Shown here one piece after another: positions 1-9,659 of a stretch of 64,000 nt of DNA. A model generated the notes under the pieces. It was not told the DNA's origin. It worked only from the letters and a program-made list of their open reading frames with translations, and searched no databases. Within the stretch, counting starts at the first letter, position 1, and every line of letters starts with the position of its first letter. Both the position numbers and the translations under genes were made by a program. The stretch is taken from assembly GCA_964059195.1 (NCBI GenBank), contig CAXKWD010000006.1, positions 133,678,539 through 133,742,538 on the forward strand, read 5' to 3'. The DNA comes from Ectobius pallidus (taxonomy: Eukaryota; Arthropoda; Insecta; Blattodea; Ectobiidae).

Positions 1-615
1 TGAGAAATTCAGGGTTTTCATGTAATAATTCGAGCGAGACTGAGAGTGGATTGTATTACAATAAAGAAAATATTTTGATTTCCTAAATTACAGTATGTTA
101 ATTTACAGAGTTAAGAAATCAAAACCTTCTTGGAGTCAGACATAGATAATTTAATAGTATCACATTATTATAAACAAACAATCCTTCATTATTCACGGCC
201 CATATTGATAAATAAATGTTAACGATCTTTTTCGAGAAATGGCTTAGGTGCGTTGCTGATTTCCACAGATTTGTTTAATATGTATTAGTCTTAATGCTTA
301 TGGATATCCGATTTACAGAATGAAGGATGACGGTAAGGCTATTTATACGATTCATTACACCCAGATTATAATTGTTGGATTATAGGCTACCTTTCAGTAT
401 GTACGATGCTCTTATGAACGTTCAATTTTGTTCATTTATACGTGCAGTCAAATATCTCTATAAATATGCTTTAATGTAGGCCTACAGGCCTACCTATTTA
501 AAAATTACTCAATTTTATCAATAAATGACTCAATTATTTGTTATGTGTCCAGTTTTCCTTAGCATTTATCCAAAGGGACAAATGTAAATATTAATAATAA
601 TAACAATAATTATTG
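1..615. other. AT-rich stretch, no gene seen
   Basis: No open reading frame of note, no repeat family that recurs in the window. It contains one TAGGCCTA octamer at 477-484 with a near-duplicate (CAGGCCTA) directly after it. Confidence 0.6.
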
Positions 616-735
616 TAATTTCACACAATTATTTTCTTATAAAAGTTATTATTATTATCATTATCATTAATAATAATAACGATAATGATGATAATAATAC
701 TACCGATTTTGTAAGAAAATAATTGTGTGAAATTA
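616..735. repeat. Hairpin-forming inverted repeat
   Basis: Two 29 bp arms (616-644 and 707-735) are inverted copies with one mismatch. The 62 bp between them is itself an imperfect inverted run of ATT/AAT triplets, so almost the whole 120 bp can fold into one hairpin. It could be a tiny MITE or a fold-back of a microsatellite. No target duplication was found. Confidence 0.7.
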
Positions 736-759
736 CTTCGCGCTTTTTGTTTGTTTCAG

Positions 760-787
760 ATTTCACGCCTTACTCATGGACTATAAG
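760..787 (+). other. Candidate micro-exon with start codon (weak)
   Basis: A 28 nt segment sits between a strong splice acceptor (a pyrimidine-rich run ending in TTTGTTTGTTTCAG at 759) and a perfect donor (GTAAGT at 788-793). It contains an ATG at 776-778 followed by three codons (M-D-Y-K) up to the donor. This would suit a first coding or alternative micro-exon on the plus strand. Both splice signals are seen directly. Function is unknown and chance occurrence is quite possible in 64 kb. Confidence 0.25.
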
Positions 788-1571
788 GTAAGTAAAAGTG
801 CAAATATAATCAATTGCTTGTGTTTGTGTGTCGAACTTGACGGTTTATAGGCCTATAACTAAAACTGGACAGGGACAGAACGATTCTAGAAAAGATACTC
901 CGCCAAATGCTGTTACCATCATTTTATTTTATTTATATTTATTTGCGTACAACAGAGCTAAGCTCCAATTGCAGTAGAAACATTAACAAGAACAAATCAC
1001 ATAAATAAGACTTATAAATATGAACTGAATAAGTGGGGCTTATAATTAAATATACAACTAACAACTTAAATCAGTGACTTTATTGAAACTGGGAACAGGA
1101 GAACTAAGGAACCAGAAGAGAAATAGGTATAATGAAATAAACCATATGAATATATGAGTACAAAAATAATAAATAATTTAATTTAATTTATATATATATA
1201 TATATGAGCCCGTGCCTTTTGTATGTAAGAAAATATATTCTGACATACGCTATAGTATCATCGATATGTAGCAATATGTAGTTCTGAAATGTCTGCCATC
1301 AATCTTGCATAAGCAAACATGCGTTCTGTCTAGACAGGGAACATGATTGAAATTTGATTATTGGGAGGCTAATAACAGGAAATGAAATGGAAAACAAGAG
1401 AGAACCAGTAACACATAACTGCACAACGAATTAATCTAATATTTCATGTTTAGATTTCTAACAGAGTAAATTTCAATAACAGATTGCCTAAAATGCTTTT
1501 ACTTTTTTATTTCTCTACATCAGCATCTCTGTAAAATCTCCGGGTGAGCTGGGGAATTCTAAGAGGATTGA

Positions 1572-1574
<3 letters not shown>

Positions 1575-1609
<35 letters not shown>
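1575..1609. repeat. (TA)n microsatellite
   Basis: An uninterrupted TA dinucleotide run of about 35 bp. Confidence 0.9.
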
Positions 1610-1615
<6 letters not shown>

Positions 1616-1927
1616 TTATTATGCCCAAACATCTAATTTGGTTAATTAAATTTGAAAATAACTTTTACCTTAAACTGAATTGTCGAATTTAAATGCTCCA
1701 AATTGAGATTAAGTATTTTAAAGTGATACGTACATGATGCGCTTTCTTAAATATAAAATTTATACAGAAATTATCATGGACTTTAATTCCTATTGGTGAA
1801 TTAATTACGTTAGTATATTCATACATTTTATTGTATATGAGGTGAGTAAATTTTGAAACAGCAAATACAACCAGTTAAAAGTTAAATGTATGTTTAAAAT
1901 TCAGTTACTAATCGGATACGCCTGTAC

Positions 1928-2041
1928 CTAGGAGACGGAAGCATCCCGAGAATCTCCTATGACAAAGGTACACGTGCCGTCACGGATGTAGGAAGCGCCA
2001 ATTAAGAATCCCATGAGGAGGGTGGCAAAGACGTGTGCAGA
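1928..2041 (-). other. Candidate coding exon, membrane-segment-like (weak)
   Basis: On the minus strand a 37-codon open segment begins directly after a plausible splice acceptor (TTTATAAGCCAGTTGCCACAG, ending at 2042) and runs to a TAG at 1928-1930. GC content is clearly higher than in the surrounding DNA. The translation starts with a hydrophobic segment (SAHVFATLLMGFLIGASY) followed by a polar stretch ending IGDSRDASVS. The hydrophobic part resembles the first membrane segment of ABCG-type transporters (H-x(6-9)-G-x-x-x-G-x-x-Y), but the rest fits poorly. It may be a terminal exon, an exon remnant, or coincidence. No partner exon was recognised. Confidence 0.25.
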
Positions 2042-2375
2042 CTGTGGCAACTGGCTTATAAAGAAGTCAGTTCAATGTGCATAAAAGCAAAAAAATATAC
2101 AGTATCAAGAGGGATCAGAAATAATTAATGTCCTTCATTCAGGGCAACTTTAAAAGAGTACGAAATACACAAAGTTACGGATTAAAATAAAATTTTTGGT
2201 AAAGAAAAAAATCCAGATAAATTGCGACAATTTCCCAGTAAGAATTCTGTGTTTCTGTAGACGCCTATGTCTTGATTGGATGTTAATACTAGTTGTACAA
2301 GCATATTATCAGAGCGTTCATGCCAAAGTTATTTTTATCCATGCTTAGCACCCCATGCTTAATATCCGGCATTTA

Positions 2376-2404
2376 CGAGGGATGTTCCAAAAGTAAGTTC
2401 CGAC
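2376..2404 (+). repeat. Left terminal inverted repeat of palindromic mariner
   Basis: Begins CGAGGGATGTTCCAAAAGTA just after a TA dinucleotide (2374-2375). Its partner is at 3027-3055. Confidence 0.75.
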
Positions 2405-2627
2405 ATTTTTTTTTTGAAAGTGAAGGTGGTACAGCAGTTGAAACAAACAATCGCCATAAGAATCCACACCCGTTTCTGGTTCTACGACGGAGGGAGCGTC
2501 AGCGGAGGAGGAATGGCGCATGCATAGAGCGCCGAAGAAGAGAGAGTAGTAGCAGACCGGCGGGTCCGAAGCTATTCGAGTACAAATCACGTTGGCAGAC
2601 AGACGTGTCCTGAGAACGTGGTCGCCA

Positions 2628-2795
2628 ATGGAAGTGCGTGTTATTATCTGGTATGAATGGGCACGTGGGACTAGAGTGTCCGTCGTCCATGAACACCTAC
2701 AGACCGTGTATGGTGAAGAGGTCATATCTCGTCAAATGGTTGGTCGCAGGTGTCGCATGTTCAGCGAAGGAAGGCAGGGTGTGGAGGATGAAGGT
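2628..2795 (+). pseudogene. Mariner transposase, N-terminal helix-turn-helix only
   Basis: Fifty-six codons starting MEVRVIIWYEWARG and ending FSEGRQGVEDEG. This is the first DNA-binding (paired-like helix-turn-helix) part of a mariner/SETMAR-type transposase, recognisable by the VYGEEVISRQMV segment. The frame ends at the junction with the inverted right arm, so the linker, second DNA-binding unit and DDD catalytic domain are missing. The mirrored copy of the start codon in the right arm reads GTG. It cannot encode an active enzyme. The open frame upstream of this ATG (from 2592) belongs to the leader and looks fortuitous. Confidence 0.75.
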
Positions 2796-3026
2796 CCACT
2801 GGCGACCACGTTGTCAGTATACGTCTGTCTGCCATCGTGATTTGTACTTTAATAACTTCGGGCACGCCGCTCTGCTGCTACTCTCTCTTCTTCGGCGCTC
2901 TATGCATGCGTCATTCCTCCTCCGCTGACGCTCCCTCCGTCGTTGAACCAGAAACGGGTGTGGATTCTTATGGCGATTGATTGTTTGTTTCAACTGCTGT
3001 ATCATCTTCACTTAAAAAAAAAAAAA

Positions 3027-3055
3027 GACGAAACTTACTTTCGGAACATCACTCG
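3027..3055 (-). repeat. Right terminal inverted repeat of palindromic mariner
   Basis: Inverted partner of the left terminus, ending at a TA (3056-3057), with three mismatches to it. Confidence 0.7.
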
Positions 3056-3179
3056 TAAATGCCGGATATTAAGCATCGGGTACTAAGCTTAGATAAAAAT
3101 AACTTTGGCATGAACGCTTTGATACCATGCTTGTACAACTAGCATTAACATCCAATCAAGACATACACGTCTACAGAAA

Positions 3180-3659
3180 ACCTCTTAGCCTAGTAATCAC
3201 CACCTTAGGTATATTTTTTGCAATAAACTATAACAGCACTTAATTTGACATTGATATGCTTATTTTTAATACAAAATGACATTGGGATTCATGTAAAAAG
3301 AGGGCTTGTAGGATCCGAAAAATTCAAAAGTTTATTATCTATCAGTAGCATGTGCTTGACAACACACTTGAATTAGTAATGGATCTCCAACTTGCATTCG
3401 ATCCTGATATCTCGACCAACAAACATCTGGTGTCAGTTAAGGGAATCGGAGTGGATAATCTGCCCCAATTCCATATGACCAATATAATCCCTTCAAGATT
3501 ACTCAGCCTGTGTCTTGTGTTCACTTGAATCATAATACTCGTAATAGTAAGGAGTACGTTCTCACTGAAGTTATTTCAAAAAGTGATCTAGAAGCTATGT
3601 GAAAACTGCATTCACTTTCGATATCAGCCATGTTTGAAGAGAAGCAAGGGTCTTAGGTT
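3180..3659. other. Unassigned spacer
   Basis: No gene or recurring repeat recognised between the palindrome and the next repeat. Short open frames here lack any recognisable domain. Confidence 0.5.
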
Positions 3660-3905
3660 TTTAAATGACTATTCCACTCATTTGCCGCTTGTTTGATATT
3701 GACGAATAACTTCCTCGGATATAGAACAATCACGATCGTTTGTCTTATAAAATGCTTGCTATTAATATGAGGAAGGCATTTTATCTGATAAAATGGTTCA
3801 GTCGTTACTGCACACGTAAAGCTCAGTGTGCAGTGATTAATAGTCGCATGTTGAAATAAAACAGCACGAAAGCAGGTTATTTTATACAACATAACTTTTT
3901 TGGAA
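3660..3905 (+). repeat. Dispersed repeat R-alpha, copy 1
   Basis: About 250 bp that align imperfectly, in the same orientation, with 36775-37015. Shared landmarks include a TCGGATAT-x-GA-CA block, a TGATAAAATG block and a GATTAATA block. The family is unknown to me; two copies in one window indicate an old interspersed repeat. Confidence 0.5.
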
Positions 3906-3934
3906 ATTGAAATAATATAAATGTACGTCGATTA

Positions 3935-4127
3935 CGAGGGTTGATCTGTATGCTCCACCCCTGACCCACTTCCTGTTGAGATAAAATTATCAAAATATTC
4001 GTGCAAACAGCTTCATATCTCAAGGTAAACACTGCAATGTTTCAAGCTTTTATCTTTGTCCCTTGGGTCAGGGGATATTTTTCTTGTGAAGGATGTGTGT
4101 GTCAGTCATAAAATGCAACCTGTAGAA
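3935..4127 (+). repeat. Left 193 bp terminal inverted repeat
   Basis: Starts CGAGGGTTGATCTG and ends inside codon 5 of the transposase frame. Pairs with 5034-5226. Confidence 0.9.
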
Positions 4128-5033
4128 CAAAGAGCTATTATTAAATACTTGCAGAAAAAGGGAATGAGTCCAACAAAAATCCATCGGGAGTTATGTGCGA
4201 CTTTAGGTGAAAGTGCAGTATCATATGACATAGTCAAAAGGTGGTGTCGTGAATTTAGATGTGGTAGGGAATCATCTGAAGATCAACATGCAGGAGGACC
4301 ACCAGTGAGCGTTAGAACTGTAGACAATGTTAACAAAGTCCACGATCTAGTGATGCAAGACCGCAGACTGACTATTAGGCAAATAGTGGAGCTAACAGGC
4401 TTCTCCTATTACACGGTTAGAAATATTTTAGTTACGGAACTGGACATGAAAAAATTGACAGCAAAATGGGTTCCTCAAATGTTGACAGCAACACAGAAGA
4501 GACAGCGTGTGCTGATTTGTGAACGTCTGTTACAAATGTACAGAGCAGATTAAAAAAAAAAATTATTGACAGATTTACAACTACGGATGAAACCTGGGTC
4601 CACTAGTATGACCCAGAAACGAAGCTCCAAAGTAAAGAGTGGAAACTTAAGGGATCTCCCCCTCCCCGCAAATTCAAGACTCAACCATCTGCAGGAAAAG
4701 TAATGGCACAGTATTTTGGGATGCCAGGTGAGTAATTCTGGTTAATTACTTACCAAAGGGTTCTACGATCACAGGAGCATATTATGCTAATTTAATTCCA
4801 AAATTAAGAGATTCTATAAAGAGTAAGAGACGTGGGAAGTTAAGTGCAGGAATCCTCTTTCACCAGGACAATGCCCCCAGTCACACCTCTTGTGTGGCCA
4901 TGGCTGCTATAGCCAAAGCAGGCTTTGAATTAGTAGAACACCCACCATACTCACCAGATCTAGACCCTAGTGGCTTCAGATTATTCCCAAAACTCAAAGA
5001 AGATATTCCTGGAAGACGATTTTCAACTCAAGG
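4113..5033 (+). pseudogene. Mariner transposase pseudogene
   Basis: The frame from ATG 4113-4115 gives 146 residues (to TAA 4551-4553) covering both N-terminal helix-turn-helix units and the linker motif KWVPQMLT (canonical WVPxxLT). After an A-run frameshift the catalytic domain continues: DETWVH with the first Asp at 4586-4588, a nonsense TAG at 4604-4606, the KSKRRGKLSAG block, and QDNAPSHTS with the second Asp at 4867-4869. The third catalytic position, 35 codons on (4972-4974), is GGC (Gly) within SPDLDPSGF instead of Asp, so the DD34D triad is broken. There are further frameshifts near 4710-4740. The C-terminal YVEK tail is absent, cut off by the right terminal repeat. I start at 4113 because the helix-turn-helix begins there; the upstream ATG at 4056 lies in the terminal repeat. 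Confidence 0.9.
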
Positions 5034-5226
5034 TTCTACAGGTTCCATTTTATGACTGACACACACACCCTTCACAAGAAAAATATCCCCTGACCCAAGG
5101 GAGAAAGATAAGAGCTTGAAACAGTGCAGTGTTTACCTTGAGATATGAAGCTGCTTGCATGAATATTTTGATAATTTTATCTCAACAGGAAGTGGGTCAG
5201 GGGTGGAGCATACAGATCAACCCTCG
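5034..5226 (-). repeat. Right 193 bp terminal inverted repeat
   Basis: Inverted copy of 3935-4127, including the reverse complement of the start codon and following codons (reads ATGGAACCTGTAGAA on the minus strand). Confidence 0.9.
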
Positions 5227-5239
5227 TAAAAACACCAAT

Positions 5240-5430
5240 TCCAATTCGCTGGCTTTCTGCCCAAGGTTGCGGGTTCGATCCCGGCCCTGGTTGATGGCAT
5301 TTATGTGTGCATAAATGCAATAGACCCATGTCGGTAGATTTACTGATATAAGCTATAAAAGAACTCCTGCGGGACAAAACTACGACACACCAGCGACGGT
5401 CACAGGCCTAAGTTACAGTACATCCCCGTT
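5240..5430 (+). mobile_element. SINE-D, tRNA-derived, 5' part (split)
   Basis: Contains a perfect RNA polymerase III B box (GGGTTCGATCCC) preceded by a truncated tRNA-like head (GCTGGCTTTCTGCCCAAGG), then a body with the block AACTCCTGCGGGACAAAA that I associate with insect SINEs. It is interrupted at 5430 by the hAT-like insertion. A short 3' remainder (GTTAAATAACC) resumes at 6141. Another fragment of the family is at 48325-48420. Confidence 0.75.
5423..5430 (+). repeat. 8 bp target duplication (left)
   Basis: TCCCCGTT, repeated at 6133-6140 on the far side of the inserted dimer. Confidence 0.85.
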
Positions 5431-6132
5431 CATAGGCGTACCGAGCATAGGCGTACCGAGGGGGGGGGGTTTGGGGGTTTGAACCCCCCCCATTGATTAA
5501 AAAAAGGAAAATTGTATAATTTTTTTAAGTCTGCCCATAAATTACTTAATACAAGTATAAAGCGTGGGAAGCTTAAAACTCGTTATTTTGTGTCTTAATT
5601 TTTTAATTTTCCGGGGAAGACCCCCGGAAGCGAAAAACTCGTTATTTTGCATCTAAATTTTTAAAATTTTCCGGGGGAGGACCCCCGGACCCCCTCTCCC
5701 GGATGTTATAACCCCCCCATATGGTCGGCCTGGTTACGCCTATGGTACCGAGGGGGGGGGTTTGGGGGTTTGAAACCCCCCCCCCCATTGATTAAAAAAA
5801 GGAAAATTGTATAATTTTTTTAAGTCTGCCCATAAATTACTTAATACAAGTATAAAGCGTGGGAAGCTTAAAACTCGTTATTTTGCGTCTTAATTTTTAA
5901 AATTTTCCGGGGGGATCCCCGGAAGCTTAAAACTTGTTATTTTGCGTCTTAATTTTTAAAATTTTCCGGGGGAGGACCCCCGGAAGCTTAAAACTCGTTA
6001 TTTTGCATCTTAATTTTCAAAATTTTCCGGGGGAGGACCCCCGGACACCCTCTCCCGGGGGGTATTCCATACCCCCCAGACCCCGCGGATGTTATAACCC
6101 CCCCCCATATGGTCGGCCTGGTTACGCCTATG
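5431..6132 (+). mobile_element. Dimeric hAT-like MITE
   Basis: Two head-to-tail copies (about 5431-5744 and 5745-6132) were inserted as one unit: the same 8 bp, TCCCCGTT, flanks the pair. The ends read CATAGGCGTA on the left and TACGCCTATG on the right. An 8 bp duplication with short CA-starting termini suits the hAT superfamily. The left terminal 15 bp (CATAGGCGTACCGAG) is itself duplicated. Inside each copy a roughly 60-65 bp unit, ending in the perfect hairpin CCGGGGGAGGACCCCCGG or a variant, is repeated: two units in the first copy, three in the second. No coding capacity. A single copy with its own duplication lies at 31996-32305. Confidence 0.85.
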
Positions 6133-6140
6133 TCCCCGTT
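6133..6140 (+). repeat. 8 bp target duplication (right)
   Basis: TCCCCGTT, matching 5423-5430. Confidence 0.85.
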
Positions 6141-6165
6141 GTTAAATAACCATATACCAACCAAC
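6141..6165 (+). mobile_element. SINE-D, 3' remainder
   Basis: Continuation of the SINE split by the hAT-like dimer. Short AT-rich tail. Confidence 0.5.
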
Positions 6166-6189
6166 CAATCTTCCGTTGTTGGGACGTTT

Positions 6190-6555
6190 ATGCGACCCAT
6201 GCCTCCCGGGTCTTACAGGAAAGCGACCTGTCGGAAGAGGGATTCTCTTTTGATCACATACATAATTATAATTTGACCAGACTATGACATGAAGGGCTTC
6301 CCTGGCTGAGTGATCATCTCAATATCTGACCACCTCCGAGACAACACGAACACATAGGACGAGACACACCATTCGCTCACACACACGCTCTGAATGGCCA
6401 GACGATATCTATGGGGCTCAAGTTACCCAACATTCGTCTTGCAGATGAGGAAAACCCCGGAGAGAACACCGCCTAGGTAACCAGACCCGACCAGGAATCG
6501 AACCCAAGCTCGCTGCGTGAGGGGAGTGAATGCATTCCGTGAGCCATAGCGATGG
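6190..6555 (-). mobile_element. SINE-A copy, minus strand, diverged
   Basis: The reverse complement matches the fuller copy at 17134-17478. The head with B box (GGGTTCGATTCCTGGTC) is near 6500, the body block with GAGCGTGTGTG...TCTCGGAGGTGG is at 6340-6400, and a tail fragment with CCCGGGAGGCATGGGTCGC is at 6190-6215. Material at 6216-6335 does not match and may be an insertion. Confidence 0.7.
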
Positions 6556-6560
6556 ACGTT

Positions 6561-8165
6561 AGTCGAAACTAAACCTAACAATTTCTCAAGCAAATTAAAT
6601 ATTTGTCTGCTGACCCTTTTATATAAAGAGTTCCAGCAAACTATCAGCGCGTATTTTAGAGATCCTTCGTCATGTTATGTTATAGAAACACTCCTGTATC
6701 AAATATAAATACAGCGTCACACAAGTTGTAGCACTATCTTCTCATTTTTATGTAAATTAAATAAAAAAAGTCTACAGACTTGTTCTTACGAAAAGGAAGC
6801 TGTGATTCTTATCGTCTTTAATTTACCATAAAAACCATAACCTATATTATAAAATCTATAAAGAGTTATATCATTCTTTATTAACTTTACTTTTGATATC
6901 TCTAAAACTAAAAATTACGGCATTGATAGCGCTTATTGAATAAAATAATGCTTTAAAAAATTCGCGATCTACTTATTTGTTCGGTAAAAACATATTTTTT
7001 CACCAGTAGGCCTATTGCATTATATATTTTTTACTGCTCCAAAAATATTTACAGTTTTCATTTTGAACCTGCGTATATTATTTATCTGTCGTTTTATAAG
7101 GTATTGTTTTACAACTATATACTTTAATTTAGGTATCAGATTATAAAGGTTATATGCCATGATATCCTGTTGGCGTCAGCAGAGGAAAAACAAAGTTTAA
7201 TGGATAGCCTACGGCTCTAGGCTGTGTTTTGAAAAGGTTATGCGACTGTTCTCTTCAAGCAAATTATATGTTACTGTTGATACATCTATATGTAGACATG
7301 CTACATTTTCCCAATACTTTTGTGACAAGGTTTACATGTCCCATCTAGTGTATGTGTGTGTGAATCCAGTCTGTGCTGGTGGGTGCTAAGATATTTTAAC
7401 GTTCCGGCCACCACTTTGCCGTACTATGAGCCTTTGTGAAATACCGCCCCATACTGAATAAACTCCCATTTCTGTAGGTGACATATAGAGTGTCCACACA
7501 AATAAAAGCATGGGTAGGAAATGGATGGAGGATATCACGATCACACTCGTAGGACCGCTGTGAAGTCAGTCTAGTGCGAATAACTGCTGATAATCGTATA
7601 TTATCTCCTCCTACGCAGGATTATATTACTATGTGGAACGCACATATTAGGTGTTTAATTGGAATGATGGTTTAATATAGCTGAGCATGAGCCCAATCCA
7701 GACCACAGCGTATCCCAACTCTTCATATAGAAGCCTGAGACCTGATATCACTTAGCAACAGCTTGCATCATCGATAGGCCTACATTTCATATCCCTAATG
7801 GTATTTATAGCCTGTAGGTATAGAGCAGAGCAGATGTATAGCTTCTGCTACTAACTTAATATAGGTTATACACAATTTTCCAAAATGATAACGTAAGAAG
7901 GAAATAATGACAATTTACAATGAATTAAAAAATATATAATTACACAAATTCCAGAGGAAAACGATAGAATATTACAACTAAACTAAAAATAAATCAGTAA
8001 CAATCTGTTGCTTCTGAACTTACCAGCGTATCTAACCTCAATATAGCCTATTCTTAAAATAAATAATAATTTTACAGGCTCTTTCAACTTAGCAATTTTA
8101 TGATCTTTGCTTGTGCTTTTTAATCTAATGCAGTTGTATATATGTAAATAGGATTTTATGTAGTT
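6561..8165. other. Unassigned AT-rich DNA
   Basis: No gene recognised. A stretch near 7330-7520 is somewhat richer in GC but has no convincing reading frame. TAGGCCTA octamers lie at 7007 and 7775. Confidence 0.5.
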
Positions 8166-8172
8166 TATAGTC

Positions 8173-8239
8173 GCGGCCCTGTAAGGCCCGGGTGGCTTGA
8201 GTCGCTTAAATCCTAAAATTGAGAGGTAAAACTACGATA

Positions 8240-8271
<32 letters not shown>

Positions 8272-8272
8272 A
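8173..8272 (+). mobile_element. SINE-A 3' tail with (AAAG)n
   Basis: The last ~70 bp of SINE-A (GGCCCGGGTGGCTTGAGTCG, then GAGAGGTAAAACTA) followed by an AAAG tetranucleotide run at about 8236-8272. The tRNA-like head is missing, so it is a 5'-truncated copy. Confidence 0.75.
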
Positions 8273-8279
8273 ATATAGT

Positions 8280-9109
8280 TTATATCGTTTTATATATATA
8301 GGCCTATTCCACTTAAACCGTATGTCAATGTGGCGCATAAGACCATATGTTAATATTTAACAGTACTGTTCAACTAATAATGAATTGGTATTATAAACTC
8401 ATTTATGTTTGGTTGATCCAATAATGTAAGATTAATTCAACAATAATATGACACCATTACATCTGGTAAAATTAACAATTTTCAAGACACGGATTACATA
8501 ATAACTATTTATATTAGCGCTAACCCGTATTGGTCTCTGTATAAACTAGTGTTTTATTATGTACAGCATGTAACATAATTATAACTTGCTGATTTTCAGC
8601 GCAGTGTTACCGATTGATATTGATATATAAATAAGTAAATAAATACCACACTAACAAATTGTTAATTCATTGTACATTGTCATTATTGTTAATACGTATA
8701 TTTGTAGTAGCGGAAATTATAGATTCTTCTGTATAACAACATTTAACAGCCTGTTCAGAAAGTACTTTGGGATATTTCTTCGAGGCATAACGCAAAGTAC
8801 AGGAAAGCTCAGGCCGGATTTAATTATCATACAGCTCCTTATTAGAATCAAAACATTCTTTTCATTTTATTACTTAAATTCTCTTCTCTTGGGTATTAGA
8901 TCCTGATCGGGAGGGGATACATCCATGGATCACACATACGGAGACAAGAAATGAAGCGACTTCTTGATGACTCCTTTCGACTTAGGGCCTCTTATGAAGA
9001 CAGCATAAACATTTAAAAACTACGAACGGAAAAGTTTTCGTCTTTTGAGAGAGATGGCAGGTGATGGCGTGAGAACTCCCGGCTGCTCTTGGCGCTCTAA
9101 CCTCGAAGC
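8280..9109. other. Unassigned AT-rich DNA
   Basis: Nothing gene-like. One TAGGCCTA octamer at 8299-8306. Confidence 0.5.
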
Positions 9110-9340
9110 AAAGGGCTTTAAAACACGAAATGAACTCAGTTAAATATTAAGATTAACACGAACAGAATTTATTTTATTTTAAATACAGGTTGTTTACTAT
9201 GCAGTTTTATTTGCTGCTTTCAAGGCTTCAAGAATGTAATTAATGTCACCACAGTGTTGTAATGAAATTCTGAACTCTAATGGATATCATTATGATACTA
9301 TTACGACACATATAGCCTGTAAGCGTATTATAGTATAAAA
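9110..9340 (+). repeat. Dispersed repeat R-beta, copy 1
   Basis: About 230 bp alignable with 17695-17910. Shared blocks are GAAATGAACTCA, TTTATTTTATTTTAAAT, and ATGGATATCATTATGATA followed by TTACG. No coding sign. Family unknown. Confidence 0.5.
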
Positions 9341-9345
9341 AACTA

Positions 9346-9605
9346 AACTCCGTGGCGCTACATCCCTGAAGGAACAAAGTCTGCCACCCGACAGCTGCGT
9401 CATCTACCAAAGGCAAATGGCACTATTAGGGGCATGCCGACACCCACGGACGTTAGTGGTGGTTTCCGTGACCGGAAACGCTACTTCTCTATCAAGTAGC
9501 TCCTCAGTTTGTATCACGAGGCTGAGTGCACACCGTTCCAGTCCTCCCTACCTCAGAAAAATCCGAGGAGGTAATGGGGATCCGCAGCCAGCAACGCTAA
9601 CTACG
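9346..9605 (-). mobile_element. SINE-C copy, minus strand
   Basis: The reverse complement matches 45898-46175: 3' end ATGTAGCGCCACGGAGTTTAG, a middle GAGGAGCTACTTGAT-like block, and the conserved CTCCTCGGATTTTTCTGAGG block next to the tRNA-like head. One of five copies in the window. The 76-codon frame at 9417-9647 on the other strand is fortuitous. Confidence 0.75.
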
Positions 9606-9659
9606 AGACTGTATTATAGTACTGTCGAACAAAAATTTTATTTTTAATGTTACATTGGC

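Larger units (their letters stand above)
736..1927. other. Intervening AT-rich DNA with microsatellites
   Basis: Apart from the micro-exon candidate at 760-787, nothing gene-like is visible. TA dinucleotide runs lie near 1189-1205 and at 1575-1609, and a TAGGCCTA octamer at 848-855. Confidence 0.5.
2252..3179. mobile_element. Large palindrome built from a mariner 5' end
   Basis: Arms 2252-2631 and 2796-3179 are inverted copies at roughly 90 percent identity around a 164 bp unique centre. Inside lies a mariner-like unit with TA-flanked inverted termini (2376-3055, start CGAGGGATGTTCC). Both of its halves derive from the 5' end: terminus, leader and start codon. The arms continue for 124 bp beyond each terminus (2252-2375 and 3056-3179), so flanking DNA is mirrored as well. 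No native 3' end is present. An alternative is a mariner that inserted at the exact centre of an older palindrome. Confidence 0.8.
3935..5226 (+). mobile_element. Mariner-family transposon, 1292 bp, inactive
   Basis: Bounded by TA dinucleotides (3933-3934 and 5227-5228), the expected mariner target duplication. The terminal inverted repeats are unusually long, 193 bp each (3935-4127 and 5034-5226), and about 95 percent identical. The left repeat runs through the leader and the first five codons of the transposase. The right repeat is an inverted copy of that same region, start codon included. The right end is therefore a duplicated 5' end, and the native 3' end with the last part of the transposase is missing. 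A SINE fragment follows almost immediately. Confidence 0.9.

Noticed and set aside
2293..3011. Overlapping open frames on both strands (60-126 codons)
   Set aside because: They read through the mirrored leader and terminal repeats of the palindromic mariner. Only the 2628-2795 part has recognisable protein similarity.
9417..9647. 76-codon plus frame rich in Ser
   Set aside because: Lies in an inverted SINE-C copy; an artefact of the GC-richer repeat.
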